DNA of 64,000 bases from Podocnemis expansa (taxonomy: Eukaryota; Chordata; Testudines; Podocnemididae): positions 17,973,440 through 18,037,439 of the forward strand of contig ML682007.1 of assembly GCA_007922195.1 (NCBI GenBank). Direction: 5' to 3'. A program made the translations under genes and the position numbers. The stretch's first letter is position 1. Each line of letters opens with the position of its first letter. Below, in pieces: positions 34,188 through 43,014 of the stretch. The notes below the pieces were generated by a model. That model was not told where the DNA came from. It did no database searches and was given only the letters and a program-made list of their open reading frames with translations.

Positions 34188-34311
34188 TTCCCGGAAATCG
34201 CGTGACTCGCCCCCCTCACGTGAGAAGGGGGAGCGGAAAGCGGGCCAATCGCAGAGCGCCGTGCGCAGGGCCAATCGGGAGCGGCGTAGGAGGGGCTCCC
34301 CTGTCACGTGA
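34188..34311 (-). promoter_or_regulatory. CREBRF: CREBRF core promoter: two TCACGTGA E-boxes, two CCAAT boxes
   Basis: Perfect palindromes TCACGTGA are at 34216-34223 and 34304-34311. The second is GTCACGTGAT, one base from the CLEAR consensus GTCACGTGAC bound by TFEB/TFE3/MITF. CCAAT motifs (plus strand) are at 34245-34249 and 34271-34275. TTCCCGGAA at 34188-34196 combines a STAT-type spacing with an ETS core. No TATA box is seen. Confidence 0.6.
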
Positions 34312-34418
34312 TGAGGGCGGGGCAATAGGGGTGGCTACGGGAAGCCGGTGGGGTCAGTCGCTCGCCTGCTCGGCCACGAGGTTCGCGCCAGGGGAAGGAA
34401 GAAGCAAGGAGGCCTCTG

Positions 34419-34945
34419 TGGGGCGGCCAGATACCAAAGCATGGAAAGGAGGACAAGGAAGTACGAAAGGGAGGAGACTGGAGGACACGTGGAGAAAATG
34501 TAGGGTTAATGTCGTAGTCTTCTCTTTTTAGGGGGCCCTGGAGGGCTTCCCCCTAAAAACAGGGTGTTCCGGGGCGTTCCAGCATCCTTGAACCCCTGTA
34601 AGTAAAGCAGGACTTCATCGAGACGATGGCTTCTTTTCCCATTACAAAAGGTAATTTGACTTCAGGCTTCCCATGCTTTGAAGCTAACTGCTCTGATTTG
34701 CTGTTACTGTATGACCTGATCCTATGTTTTACACTCCCTTGCGTTTGTTTTCATTCCATCTGTAAGTTCATCCATCTTCGAAGCATCTGAGGAAGTGGGA
34801 TTTTCTCCCACGAAAGCTCATGCGAAAAATAATTGTTAGTCTTAAAGTGCCACACAACTTCTTGATTTTTTTTTTTTTTTTTTTAGACAAAATCGTGTCT
34901 TTTTAAAATGCCTGCTGGCTGGAGAACGATGTGTAACCCTAGTCC
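34419..34945 (+). mobile_element. DNA-element copy A, interrupted by fold-back repeat
   Basis: 34419-34625 (GGCCAGATACCAAAGCATGG, GGAGGACACGTGGAGAAAATG, GCGTTCCAGCATCCTTGAA) and 34886-34945 (AAATGCCTGCTGGCTGGAG, TGTAACCCTAG) together match the reverse complement of 54608-54902. The middle, about 34630-34885, is a fold-back repeat copy ending in a T19 run. The element abuts the CREBRF CpG island. Confidence 0.7.
34683..34871 (+). repeat. Fold-back repeat copy with hammerhead-like core
   Basis: Runs from AACTGCTCTGATTTGCTGTT through the hairpin region 34787-34826 to TTGTTAGTCTTAAAGTGCCAC. The core reads CTGAGGA, A, GTGGGA, TTTTC, TCCCAC, GAAA, then GC-TCAT-GC. It forms an inverted pair with the copy at 34945-35110. 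Confidence 0.8.
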
Positions 34946-35110
34946 TGTGACACTTAAAAGACTAGCAGATTTATTTATTGCATGAGCTTTCGTGGGAGAA
35001 AATCCCACTTCGTTGGGTGCTTTGAAAATGGGGAACTTACAGAATGGGAGGAAAATAAACACAAGGGAGTGTAACATGGGATCAGGTCATACAGTAACAG
35101 CAAGCGGTTA
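34945..35110 (-). repeat. Fold-back repeat copy, inverted relative to 34683-34871
   Basis: On the minus strand it reads GGTTAT-type ends, CTGTTACTGTATGACCTGAT, AAGTGGGATTTTCTCCCACG, AAAGCTCATGCAATAAATAA and CTAGTCTTTTAAGTGTCACAG. The CTGANGA box has decayed to CCAACGA in this copy, while the GTGGGA/TCCCAC hairpin and GAAA are intact. Confidence 0.8.
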
Positions 35111-35159
35111 TTAAAATTCAAACACTGGGAAACTTCACCCAAAGGAGGGTGAAGTCAAA

Positions 35160-35330
35160 AAGTAAAAAAAAAAAAACCAAGGAGTTGTGTGGGACTTAAA
35201 GACTAACGGATTTATTTTTCACATTCCAAAGGGATAACCGTGTTAGTCTAGTCCAGCAAAAAAAAACAAGGAGCCGCATGACTCCTTTTTTTTTTTTTTT
35301 TTAATTTTTCACATACCTGTCATAATGGGA
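35160..35330 (-). repeat. Rearranged fold-back repeat pieces
   Basis: Two minus-strand fragments of the same family are joined out of order: AAGGAGTTGTGTGGGACTTA followed by AAGACTAACGGATTTATT, then CCAAAGGGATAACCGTGTTA and GTCTAGTCCAGC with an A-rich run and AAGGAGCCGCATGACTCC. A T-rich run follows at 35286-35302. Confidence 0.65.
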
Positions 35331-35365
35331 AGAGAAGCCACAGTCATTATTCAATCTTAACAACT

Positions 35366-35750
35366 GCTCTGATTTGCTGTTACTGTACGATCTGATCCCA
35401 GGAACAGCGTTAGCATTTACAGCGCTCCCCTGTAGCGCAGCAGATGCCGGCACAGATAAGTGACATCACGGGAGTGCAACCGCGCGGTCCCCATTTTGGC
35501 ACCCCTCAAATGTCGGCGCCCCCCCTGTAACACTTACCCAGGTTACTGGGTTGTGCCGGCCCTGCCTGATCCCATGTCTTACACTCCCTTGCATTTATTT
35601 TCCTCCCATTCTGTAAGTTCCCCTATGTTCTAAGCATCTGACAAAGTGGGATTTTTTCCCCACTAAAGCTCATGTGATAAATAAATTTGTTAGTCTTTAA
35701 GTGGACACTTTGCCTTTTTTTGCTGGACTAGACTAACATGGCTGCCCCTT
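35366..35750 (+). repeat. Fold-back repeat copy interrupted by a small DNA element
   Basis: Starts CTGCTCTGATTTGCTGTTAC at 35366 and is interrupted after GATCTGATCC. It resumes with GATCCCATGTCTTACACTCC and runs through ATCTGACAAAGTGGGATTTT, AATTTGTTAGTCTTTAAG and GCTGGACTAGACTAACATGG to CTGCCCCTTTGG. This is the most complete 3' end of the family in the window. Confidence 0.75.
35411..35564. mobile_element. Small hAT-like insertion in fold-back repeat
   Basis: About 155 bp beginning CAGGAACAGCGTTAGC or just inside it, and ending GTTGTGCCGGCCCTG. The flanks TCTGATCC and CCTGATCC are an 8-bp duplication with one mismatch, and the host repeat reads through when the insert is removed. The interior is GC-rich and non-coding. 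Confidence 0.6.
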
Positions 35751-36280
35751 TGGAACTCACCTGGGGGGGTCCCCACCCAAGAAGCAGCAGGGCCTCCTGC
35801 AGGAGGGGTCTGGGTCATCACCCCATACAGAGGGTGCTGGGAGTCCCGGGGATGCAGGCGGTCAGGGAGGTCACCCTGCCCACAGGGCAGGGCCCGGGGG
35901 GAGATACCAGAGGGGATTTACCCATCCACAGGGCTGGGATTCTGGGGTGTTACCCATCCACAGAGCTGGGACTGCAGTGAGTTACCAGAGGATTTTGGTA
36001 CAAGCCGAATAAGCCATGGCTCAGGCCTCACATTATGAGGGGCTTGTAAATATGTTGGGGTTAACTAAGAAGATTTATCATAATTGAAATTAATAACACA
36101 AATAAGGCTTTTTGCAAGATGTATGTTTTATTTATTTTTTGTTGGATCTTTGCCTGTATATATGCAACTATGGTTTTTCATTTATTTTTTCATTACTCTT
36201 TCTGTTATAATGTAATACACTTTTTTCCTCTCTCTCTTTTTTTATAGTATGGAGCCTCTGAATCTTCACAAAGCTTAGGA

Positions 36281-36489
36281 CAGGGGTCTCAAACTCAAAT
36301 CACCATGAGGGCCACACGAGGACTAGTACAGGACTGCATGAGGACTACTACATTAGCCCGAGGGAAGCACCAGTGAAACCTTTTCATGCAACAATATTGC
36401 AAATATTGGTAATGACAGTGTCATTGCGGGCTGCAGGAAATAACTTTAGGGCCGCATGTGGCCCACAGGCCATGTGTCTGAGAGCCCTG
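36281..36489. mobile_element. Non-autonomous hAT element
   Basis: Ends CAGGGGTCTCAAACTCAAAT and GTCTGAGAGCCCTG are inverted repeats. The flanks GCTTAGGA and CATTAGGG retain five of eight identical bases. Same family as 27696-27852. It contains ACAATATTGCAAATATTGGT and GGCCGCATGTGGCCCACAGG typical of that family. Confidence 0.75.
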
Positions 36490-37138
36490 CATTAGGGCCT
36501 CTGCATGTCTTACTCCAGCCCTGCCGTCTACAGGGCTGAGGCTGCTGGAAGTTACTGGAGAGGGAGTCACCCTGTACACAGGGCTGGGGAGTTCCTGGTT
36601 ATTTTTACATAGTTTAAAATCTTAATGCCAAAGCTTGTATTTCTGTAGCTCTCCTGAACTTTTCTCTGTTTCTGTATGGTATCAGTAAAATAAATACATG
36701 AGCATTTGAGCCACATTTGGGAGCTAAAGCTCTCCTGCAGCTGCTGGAGCCCCTAAGCAGAGGCTCCTAAGCTATTGGGCATTATAGGGATAAGTGAGGT
36801 CTTTCAGTTATCTTTTTCTCCTGGCATCCATGAATTTAAATCCAGATGGGCATTAAACAATCAAAACCCAGTCCTCAGAGTATTTCATCCATTCTCTCTC
36901 TCTGACTTGGAGAATGCACAATTTTTGGCTAAAAATAGTTCAGTCTCGAAGTAAATTGTAAATAAAAAGACTCCTACTCAACTATGGTCAAATTATACGC
37001 ATTATCCACTCGTATCCAAGCTCTGCTTTTTCAGTACTGGCTGCTCACCCATTTTTTTCCTATTGCCTTGATGCAAGTGGATGCTTATATTGTCTAAGTA
37101 TGAAGTTTATTCTCAAGTGTAGGTCTGAGTTGATAAGG

Positions 37139-37357
37139 TTCCAAAGGGGCAGCCGTTGTTAGTCTAGTAAAGCAAAAAAAGCAAGGCGTCTTGTGGCACT
37201 TAAAGACTAACAGATTTATTTATCGCATGAGCTTTTGTGGGAGAATATCCCACTTCGTCAGACGCTTCTGGCGAAGTGGGATATTCTCCCACGAAAGCTC
37301 ATGCGGTACATAAATCTGTTAGTCTTTAAGTGCCACAAGACTCCTTGCTTTTTTTGA
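37139..37357. repeat. Near-perfect inverted pair of fold-back repeat
   Basis: Two arms of about 80 bp mirror each other around 37268: GTCTTGTGGCACTTAAAGAC ... GAGAATATCCCACTTCGTCA on the left, and TGGCGAAGTGGGATATTCTC ... GTCTTTAAGTGCCACAAGAC on the right. The left arm keeps a CTGACGA box but has AAAA in place of GAAA. The right arm keeps GAAA but has CTGGCGA. Confidence 0.85.
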
Positions 37358-38859
37358 GTTGATAAAATAGATGAGATGGGAAGAACAGTGAAAAAATTTG
37401 TCAAATTTAAAAAAGCTTTCACTGTATTATTAATTAGGCCTTAGATTAAAACAAACGTATTTGGAAAACTTTTTTTTTTTTTTCCTGTTTTGACATCTGT
37501 TTATTTTCTACTTCATTAATCCAGGCCAACATACTTATTGGTATTTATCTGACATTATACCATAATGTGCTAGGGACCTCACAGTATAAATGATAACACA
37601 TGGTTCCAGTCTCGACAAACTTTAAATCTGTGGCCGAGTCTTACAATGTGCAGTGCACGCACACAGCAGTCTACCTTAAGGGTGGACAAAATTGGCTTAC
37701 AGCTAGGCACTAGCAATTTTTCCTTTTGGTTGCTAGAGTGTGCTCCTCCATTACATTTCCATTACATGGAGCTAAGTGACAGGCTACTAAAACTGGTTGC
37801 CATAGAGACCAGAAACATCAAGCCCTGGTCTACCTACCCACTACTTTGTGCTGACATGGACCTAATGTCAGGTGGAGAAATAACAAAATAGTAATGAGGG
37901 TGGACGGAGTTAACTTCAATAAAATATTAGCCAAGGTTGATGCACAGCATAATGGAGCAAACAAATAATAGTTAATAATAAATAATGCCTTTCCCTCATC
38001 ACACGTCAAAGAAGAGAGGTTAGTGGTTTAGCAAACCAGTTCTGACAGTAATTCCATGCATAGAAGACAGCATGGGGAAAGAAGCACAGAGAAAAACAGA
38101 GAAGATAGGAGTCAGCCGTAGAACTGGTGCAACTCCTATACTCACATCTTACACTTTTCTTTAATAATCTATGTACAAAATACACCTTGTAAGGTATTAT
38201 TTGAAAACTAACAGCTAAGGCTTTATTTAAAAAATAACAGCTTCTTGGTTAATCATTTCATGGTGAAATACATTTAGCAATGTTATATTTCATGTTAATG
38301 TAAGATGCCATCATAACTGAAGTGTGTTTACCAGACATGTCTGAGTAGGTAAACCTGTTTTTCAAAAGACAACAAGTTGATTGACTAGACAGATGTCACC
38401 AAAGCTGATGGGCAATGACTTATTAAGTAGCCACTCTTGAGAACGCAAATGGGTCAAGAATGAACAGATACACATCTTTAAGGGCTTTAACACAAAGATA
38501 AGTCAATCTATGGCAGGTCGATATATAGCCACTTTGCTTATTACTGCAGTGGCTGATGTCCACACCACCCACCTTAATTCTGTGTTTTTTATGTGTTCAG
38601 CGCAGGAGCACTTCCACTGACTCAGGAGCAGGTAGATGGCAGGTGCTCAGCTCCACTGCCAGCTCTCTGCTATGTTGCTTCCTTTTACCTGCAACAAGTG
38701 AGGAAAGCTACCTGGTGCTTCTCTACTCCATTCCCCAATAGGAGCTAGGGGAAGCCGCCTGGGGTTTCTCACTCTGCTTCCAACCAGAAGCAGGCTTCAG
38801 CCACTCAGCTGTCCCAGGGGGCAGCTGGCTTCTAGCTGCCCAGCTTTCTTGTTCAAGTG

Positions 38860-39050
38860 GCAAGAGTAATAGCCAACGTAAGGAACACAGCATCTGTTAT
38901 CCTAACTACATCAACATAAGCCTTACTCTGCTTGTTGAGGTGGTTTTATTATGTTGGCATAGTAGGGGAGTTAGATCAGTGGAAGGAACATTCAGTGTAC
39001 ATACCTTCATTTTGGGGTTGGGGGGGTCAGCAAAAGCTGATTTGTCAAAA
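38860..39050. repeat. Dispersed repeat fragment (copy 2)
   Basis: ACTACATCAACATAAGCC, GGGGAGTTAGATCAGTGGAA and GGAACATTCAGTGTACATAC correspond in order to sequence at 16380-16510. Class not recognised. Confidence 0.45.
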
Positions 39051-39895
39051 ACAAACAAAAAAAAATTAAATTGTATACAGTTGTCCTTGCAAACAACAGC
39101 ATAGAAACTCATTTGCCATCAGTGTCCATCCTTACAGCAGGTATGAACTGTACTTGCAGGTATTGTTCAGGAAAGTAATTTGAAAAGGTGACAACTATAA
39201 AAGTGAAGAGCATAAACATCCCCTATTCTCTGTCCCTATCCATCTCTCTTTCTCATCTAAAATGAGAAAAAGAAACAGCTTATGGATTTTGGAAGCAGAT
39301 TATGACGTGAAAGTCTTGATTAAGATTAGAAAGCATTTTATCTTTATTTCTTACCATTTCTGGCTTTAATGCCTGGTATTCATTTCAAAATCTCTTTACA
39401 ACTAAATGTTTCATTCTTTGGAACCATTCCAGTGTTCTTTAAACTGAACTATGTGGGTAACTTTGTCTAGGATAGCAAGTAGTTACACATTGATCCCTAA
39501 AGGAATAATGGACCTTAATTATCTGGACTGCCCAGGAGAGGGCTGCGCAGCATGGAACACACATGGGGGGGAGGGGGGGGGGATCTGGGAGAGGGAGTGT
39601 GTCAAAGACTTTCTTGTAATAGTAAGGAAAGCTGCTGAAAGCAAGAATGTGGCTCATATTTGCTAACATAGCTGGGTCAGAGTTCCTAGATCAGAGCTGT
39701 GGCTATACCAGATACTCAGGGTGTAACCTGCATGCTGTTTGTGAGCAGTCCCAGCAGCAAGACACTTCATGTTATGGAAGAAGGGTAACAGAACCTGTCC
39801 CTGGTTGGGATTGCGCAGGACATGTAAGGGAAGAAGTGCAGAAAGCAACCGACAAATAGGAGAAAATAGACGGTGGGTGGAGAAAGAGAGCCATG

Positions 39896-40270
39896 TTTTG
39901 TAGGAATATGCAGTTCTGTCAAAATTGAAACAGTTCACAAAAATGATTGTTTTGATGGATTGGTATTTTATTTTTGATGGAATTGCATTTCAGAAGAAAT
40001 CTGGAAAAAAATTCCAACAATGTCTGTATGTCCTGCTTTGACATTTTCAGAACAAAACATTTTGATTTTTAAATTTCAAATTTCATTTGTTTTGTATGAT
40101 CATAAACAGTTTTAAAAAGCCAAAATTGAAATTAAATGTTTTGATTGACCCAAACCGTTTTTAAACATTTTCCTTTATTCAGGATTTTGGAATTTTTAGG
40201 TTTCATTCCAATTTGGAATGAAGACAAACTTCAAAATCTTTCAGGAGATGGAATGTCATTCTCTACACAG
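39896..40270. repeat. AT-rich dispersed repeat (TTTTGA-rich)
   Basis: A long run of TTTTGATGG, CATTTTCAGAAC, AAATTTCAAATTTC and TTTCATTCCAATTTGG phrases with local self-complementarity. It has the look of an old interspersed repeat of reptile genomes. No termini found. Confidence 0.4.
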
Positions 40271-41269
40271 CTCTGTTTGTCTGCCTACAGTTAGCTACAT
40301 ATGTTACAGTGCCACACTGCATGGATTGCAAAGAGTTTAGAAAAAAATACAAATTTTGTTACTGAGGTTTACCTTTTCTAAAATGAATTTTATTAATGTT
40401 AAACATTATTGTAAAAATAACTATTAGCACAACGATCTATAGAAAATCAGTGATCAGATAGAAAATAGTCCTTGGGAATCATGAACAGGCACCAACTTTA
40501 AAGACAAGTTAAACAAAAACCAAAGCTTTAGCTGGTCCAGTTTTAGACTTTACATTATATTCAGTGCCAGAAGAAAACAATGTTAATAGGCAGTGTTTTT
40601 CAATCTTTCACAAAATTTACACTGTGGGCTTCAAACTACTGGTTAATGTACAAACTATGGAGATACAAAATAAACTTTGTGGGGTGGATTTCACTTCTGA
40701 TGAATGATGCAGCAATACGTCTCCAGAGTCCAGATGGGCAACCTTCAGAAATTCAGCTGAAGAAAACATACCAAACTGAGAAATTTCCCATTTTATACAT
40801 GATGGACCTAAACTTCCTCCCTGAGATTGTCAGATAGCGTGAAGAACATGGGAGATAATCTGTTTTTAAAAAATGTGAACCTCTCTTTGATTGCCATCAT
40901 GCTGTCTGCTACATGGGTGTAAAATTAACACTGTCCTTGGATGGCTTTTTGCAAGTCTTCAGGAAGTCAAAGTCAATAGCTTTATACAATCCCAACTACT
41001 TATGGTTACCAAAACAATACAAGCATCAAGGCCTTTGACACTGTCTCTATCCAGTCTGGGAATACCATGCTGTTGCCTTACAGAAAGTGTGGGGGGGAGG
41101 GGGGGGGGTCAGTAGATATAGAGAAAAGGGAATTGCCTGGTTTTAAAAAGAAACTTTCCCTGAAGCTAAAAAGAGACAGAGGCAGCTCTCTGCACAGGAA
41201 ACAGACTGCAGTCTAGCACCAGATGAGAGCCAGAATACCAGGGATGAATCAGGCCTAACTCTGGGCTGG

Positions 41270-41540
41270 GAAAAAGCCTCTGTTGGCAAAATTTATGTTG
41301 CTTAGGGGTGTGAATATTCCATCCCTAAGCACCACAAGTTACACCAACATAAGCATTTGGGTGCACAGTGCTACATCATCAGGAAAACTTCACCCACTGC
41401 CATATCTTCTGCAGCTTACAGATGAGTTTTTTTTATGCCTGTAAGTGATTTCCCACATTGGTACAGAAAAGCATCTTCACCACACACAGAGTGGCAGTAT
41501 CAGTACAACTGCAGCATTCCACATATAGACATGGCCTAAG
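41270..41540. repeat. Dispersed repeat fragment (copy 3)
   Basis: Contains a quasi-palindromic segment (GTTGCTTAGGGGTGTGAAT ... CCATCCCTAAGCACCACAAG) and ends ACATATAGACATGGCC. This wording is typical of a DNA-transposon-derived repeat of turtles and crocodilians (TCGCTCAGGGGTGTG family). The class is inferred. Confidence 0.45.
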
Positions 41541-42899
41541 CTTAGGTAATGCAAGTACTGTGTGTGCAAATTACCCCTAGGTAATTTTGTAAAAGTGCAG
41601 TGTTATTTCCTGTTTCCCTGGTGTGGTTTATTGTTTGTTGCTCATGCTGTAATAGATCTATGCTAACACTTACCTTGGGTAAAGCTCAGACTGCTACCCA
41701 TGGTGAAAACCACCATGACCAAACTATTTGGGGCTTGTGTTTAGCAAGGGGATCACCACATCTGCACAGCAGCAGAGGGGCAACTGCAGTGGTTACCAAA
41801 GCCCAGTCAGGTTTTAAATAGGAAGGAGGGTAAATGTGACAAATATGAATGCATGAGCTGGGATTTTGATTATACCCTGCATAGAGGAGGTATGTTCAAC
41901 TTTTACTGCACTTCAGTTAATTTTAATTTCTGGTATTACTACAAGATTAATCTCTCCTCATGGGGGCCCACCTGGCATATGTGGCTCATCAGTTATAGGC
42001 CACCTCCCCCCATTTGGCTCAGGCCTGGCATGATCTCTATTGAGAATTAGAAAGCTTTTGAGGACTACAAGGAAGCATGTGCTAATATAAAACATAGTCC
42101 TTCTGCTTCCTTTCGCATACTTAATCAGTCCAAAGGGTTTGTTACCATCAGTGCCCCAGAAGTCCTGGCATCAGTTTAGCCAGGTGACAGTATGTCCACT
42201 AATGCCTGGTTAAAAGTGATCTTATCTTCAAAACCAAATTTCTGACACCAAGCAAGAGAGAATTCTGGGAGAGAGTCAGCTCTGGAACTTATTTTTTATG
42301 ACCGGTCTTTCAAAGAATGCCTGGCTATTTCTAAAAGCCCATGCATGTATCTATATCTAATAGATTTTCCCTAACTGCAGGCTTTTGCAGTAGGTAGGGT
42401 TGGTCACTGGTAACTTAGAGCAGTTTGTAACTAGTATAGAGAATTTCTGTACTATTGATGGTGCTTTTGGTTAAAAACACTTTTGTCATAGGCCATTATT
42501 ACATGTTCTCGAAAGCACACAGGTATTATAGTTGAATACTACAAAGAAAGGATTCAGAGGGAAAGCAGCTGAGTAATTTCTAACAGTTAGGGACTTGGAA
42601 TCAGCTAGATAAGAACTCTTACATTCAGATGATACAATGAAATACAAGCAGTATTAGATACTGAGCTTTCAGTATAGCATGCCTGTAAGTTTCAAATGTT
42701 GAACTCTTTGGGCTAATGACACAAGATAAGCATTACAGAATTTTACCCAAAATAAAGTAACTATCAGCCATTAGATGAGTCATAAGTACATTTCATAAAA
42801 AGCAGCAGATTAATTTTATTCTCATGTATAAAGAAATTCAGGACTTAGCTTCAAGAATACACTCAATTGTAAAAATAAATCCCATAAACGTGGGGCAAC

Positions 42900-43014
42900 A
42901 TCTCTCTCGCACCACAATTTTATTGCAAACGTTCAACCCCCAACTGTGGTCAAACAGATTGTCCTGTACATCATGCTGTAAATGGTCTGCTTTGCGTGTG
43001 GAAGCTTGATAAAG
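42900..43014 (-). other. ATP6V0E1: ATP6V0E1 probable terminal non-coding exon
   Basis: A strong acceptor (CTCTTCCTTGTTCACTG ... TCTCCATCAG|CTTTATC) at 43015 is followed by about 115 nt ending just past AATAAA at 42919-42924. It pairs with a donor GACTAG|GTAAAT at 46175, 38 nt after the stop codon. The human gene likewise has four exons. If unspliced, exon 3 would instead run on into its own 3' UTR. Assignment is inference. Confidence 0.45.
42919..42924 (-). terminator. ATP6V0E1: Probable ATP6V0E1 poly(A) signal
   Basis: AATAAA on the minus strand (GCAATAAAATTG context), 91 nt into the proposed terminal exon. Cleavage would fall near 42895-42905. Confidence 0.45.

Larger units (their letters stand above)
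33180..34480. promoter_or_regulatory. CREBRF: CpG island of the CREBRF promoter
   Basis: About 1.3 kb with high G+C and dense CpG, in sharp contrast to the AT-rich surroundings. It covers the first exon of CREBRF and part of intron 1. Inverted CCAAT boxes (ATTGG) occur at about 33270 and 33300. The many long frames here have proline/arginine-rich, CpG-driven compositions and are not genes. Confidence 0.85.
34946..42899. other. Intergenic region between CREBRF and ATP6V0E1
   Basis: About 8 kb without a gene. The left 2.5 kb is a cluster of fold-back and hAT-like repeats. 37500-38500 looks unique. 38860-39050 and 41270-41540 hold copies of a dispersed repeat, and 39896-40270 is an AT-rich repeat. 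G runs occur at 39555-39572 and 41091-41108. The frames in this interval are short and lack recognisable domains. Confidence 0.7.

Noticed and set aside
33704..34219. Overlapping 156-159 aa frames in the CREBRF CpG island
   Set aside because: Frames are open on several strands at once, are rich in Pro/Arg/Ala and lack any recognisable domain. This is expected from CpG-rich sequence with few stops.
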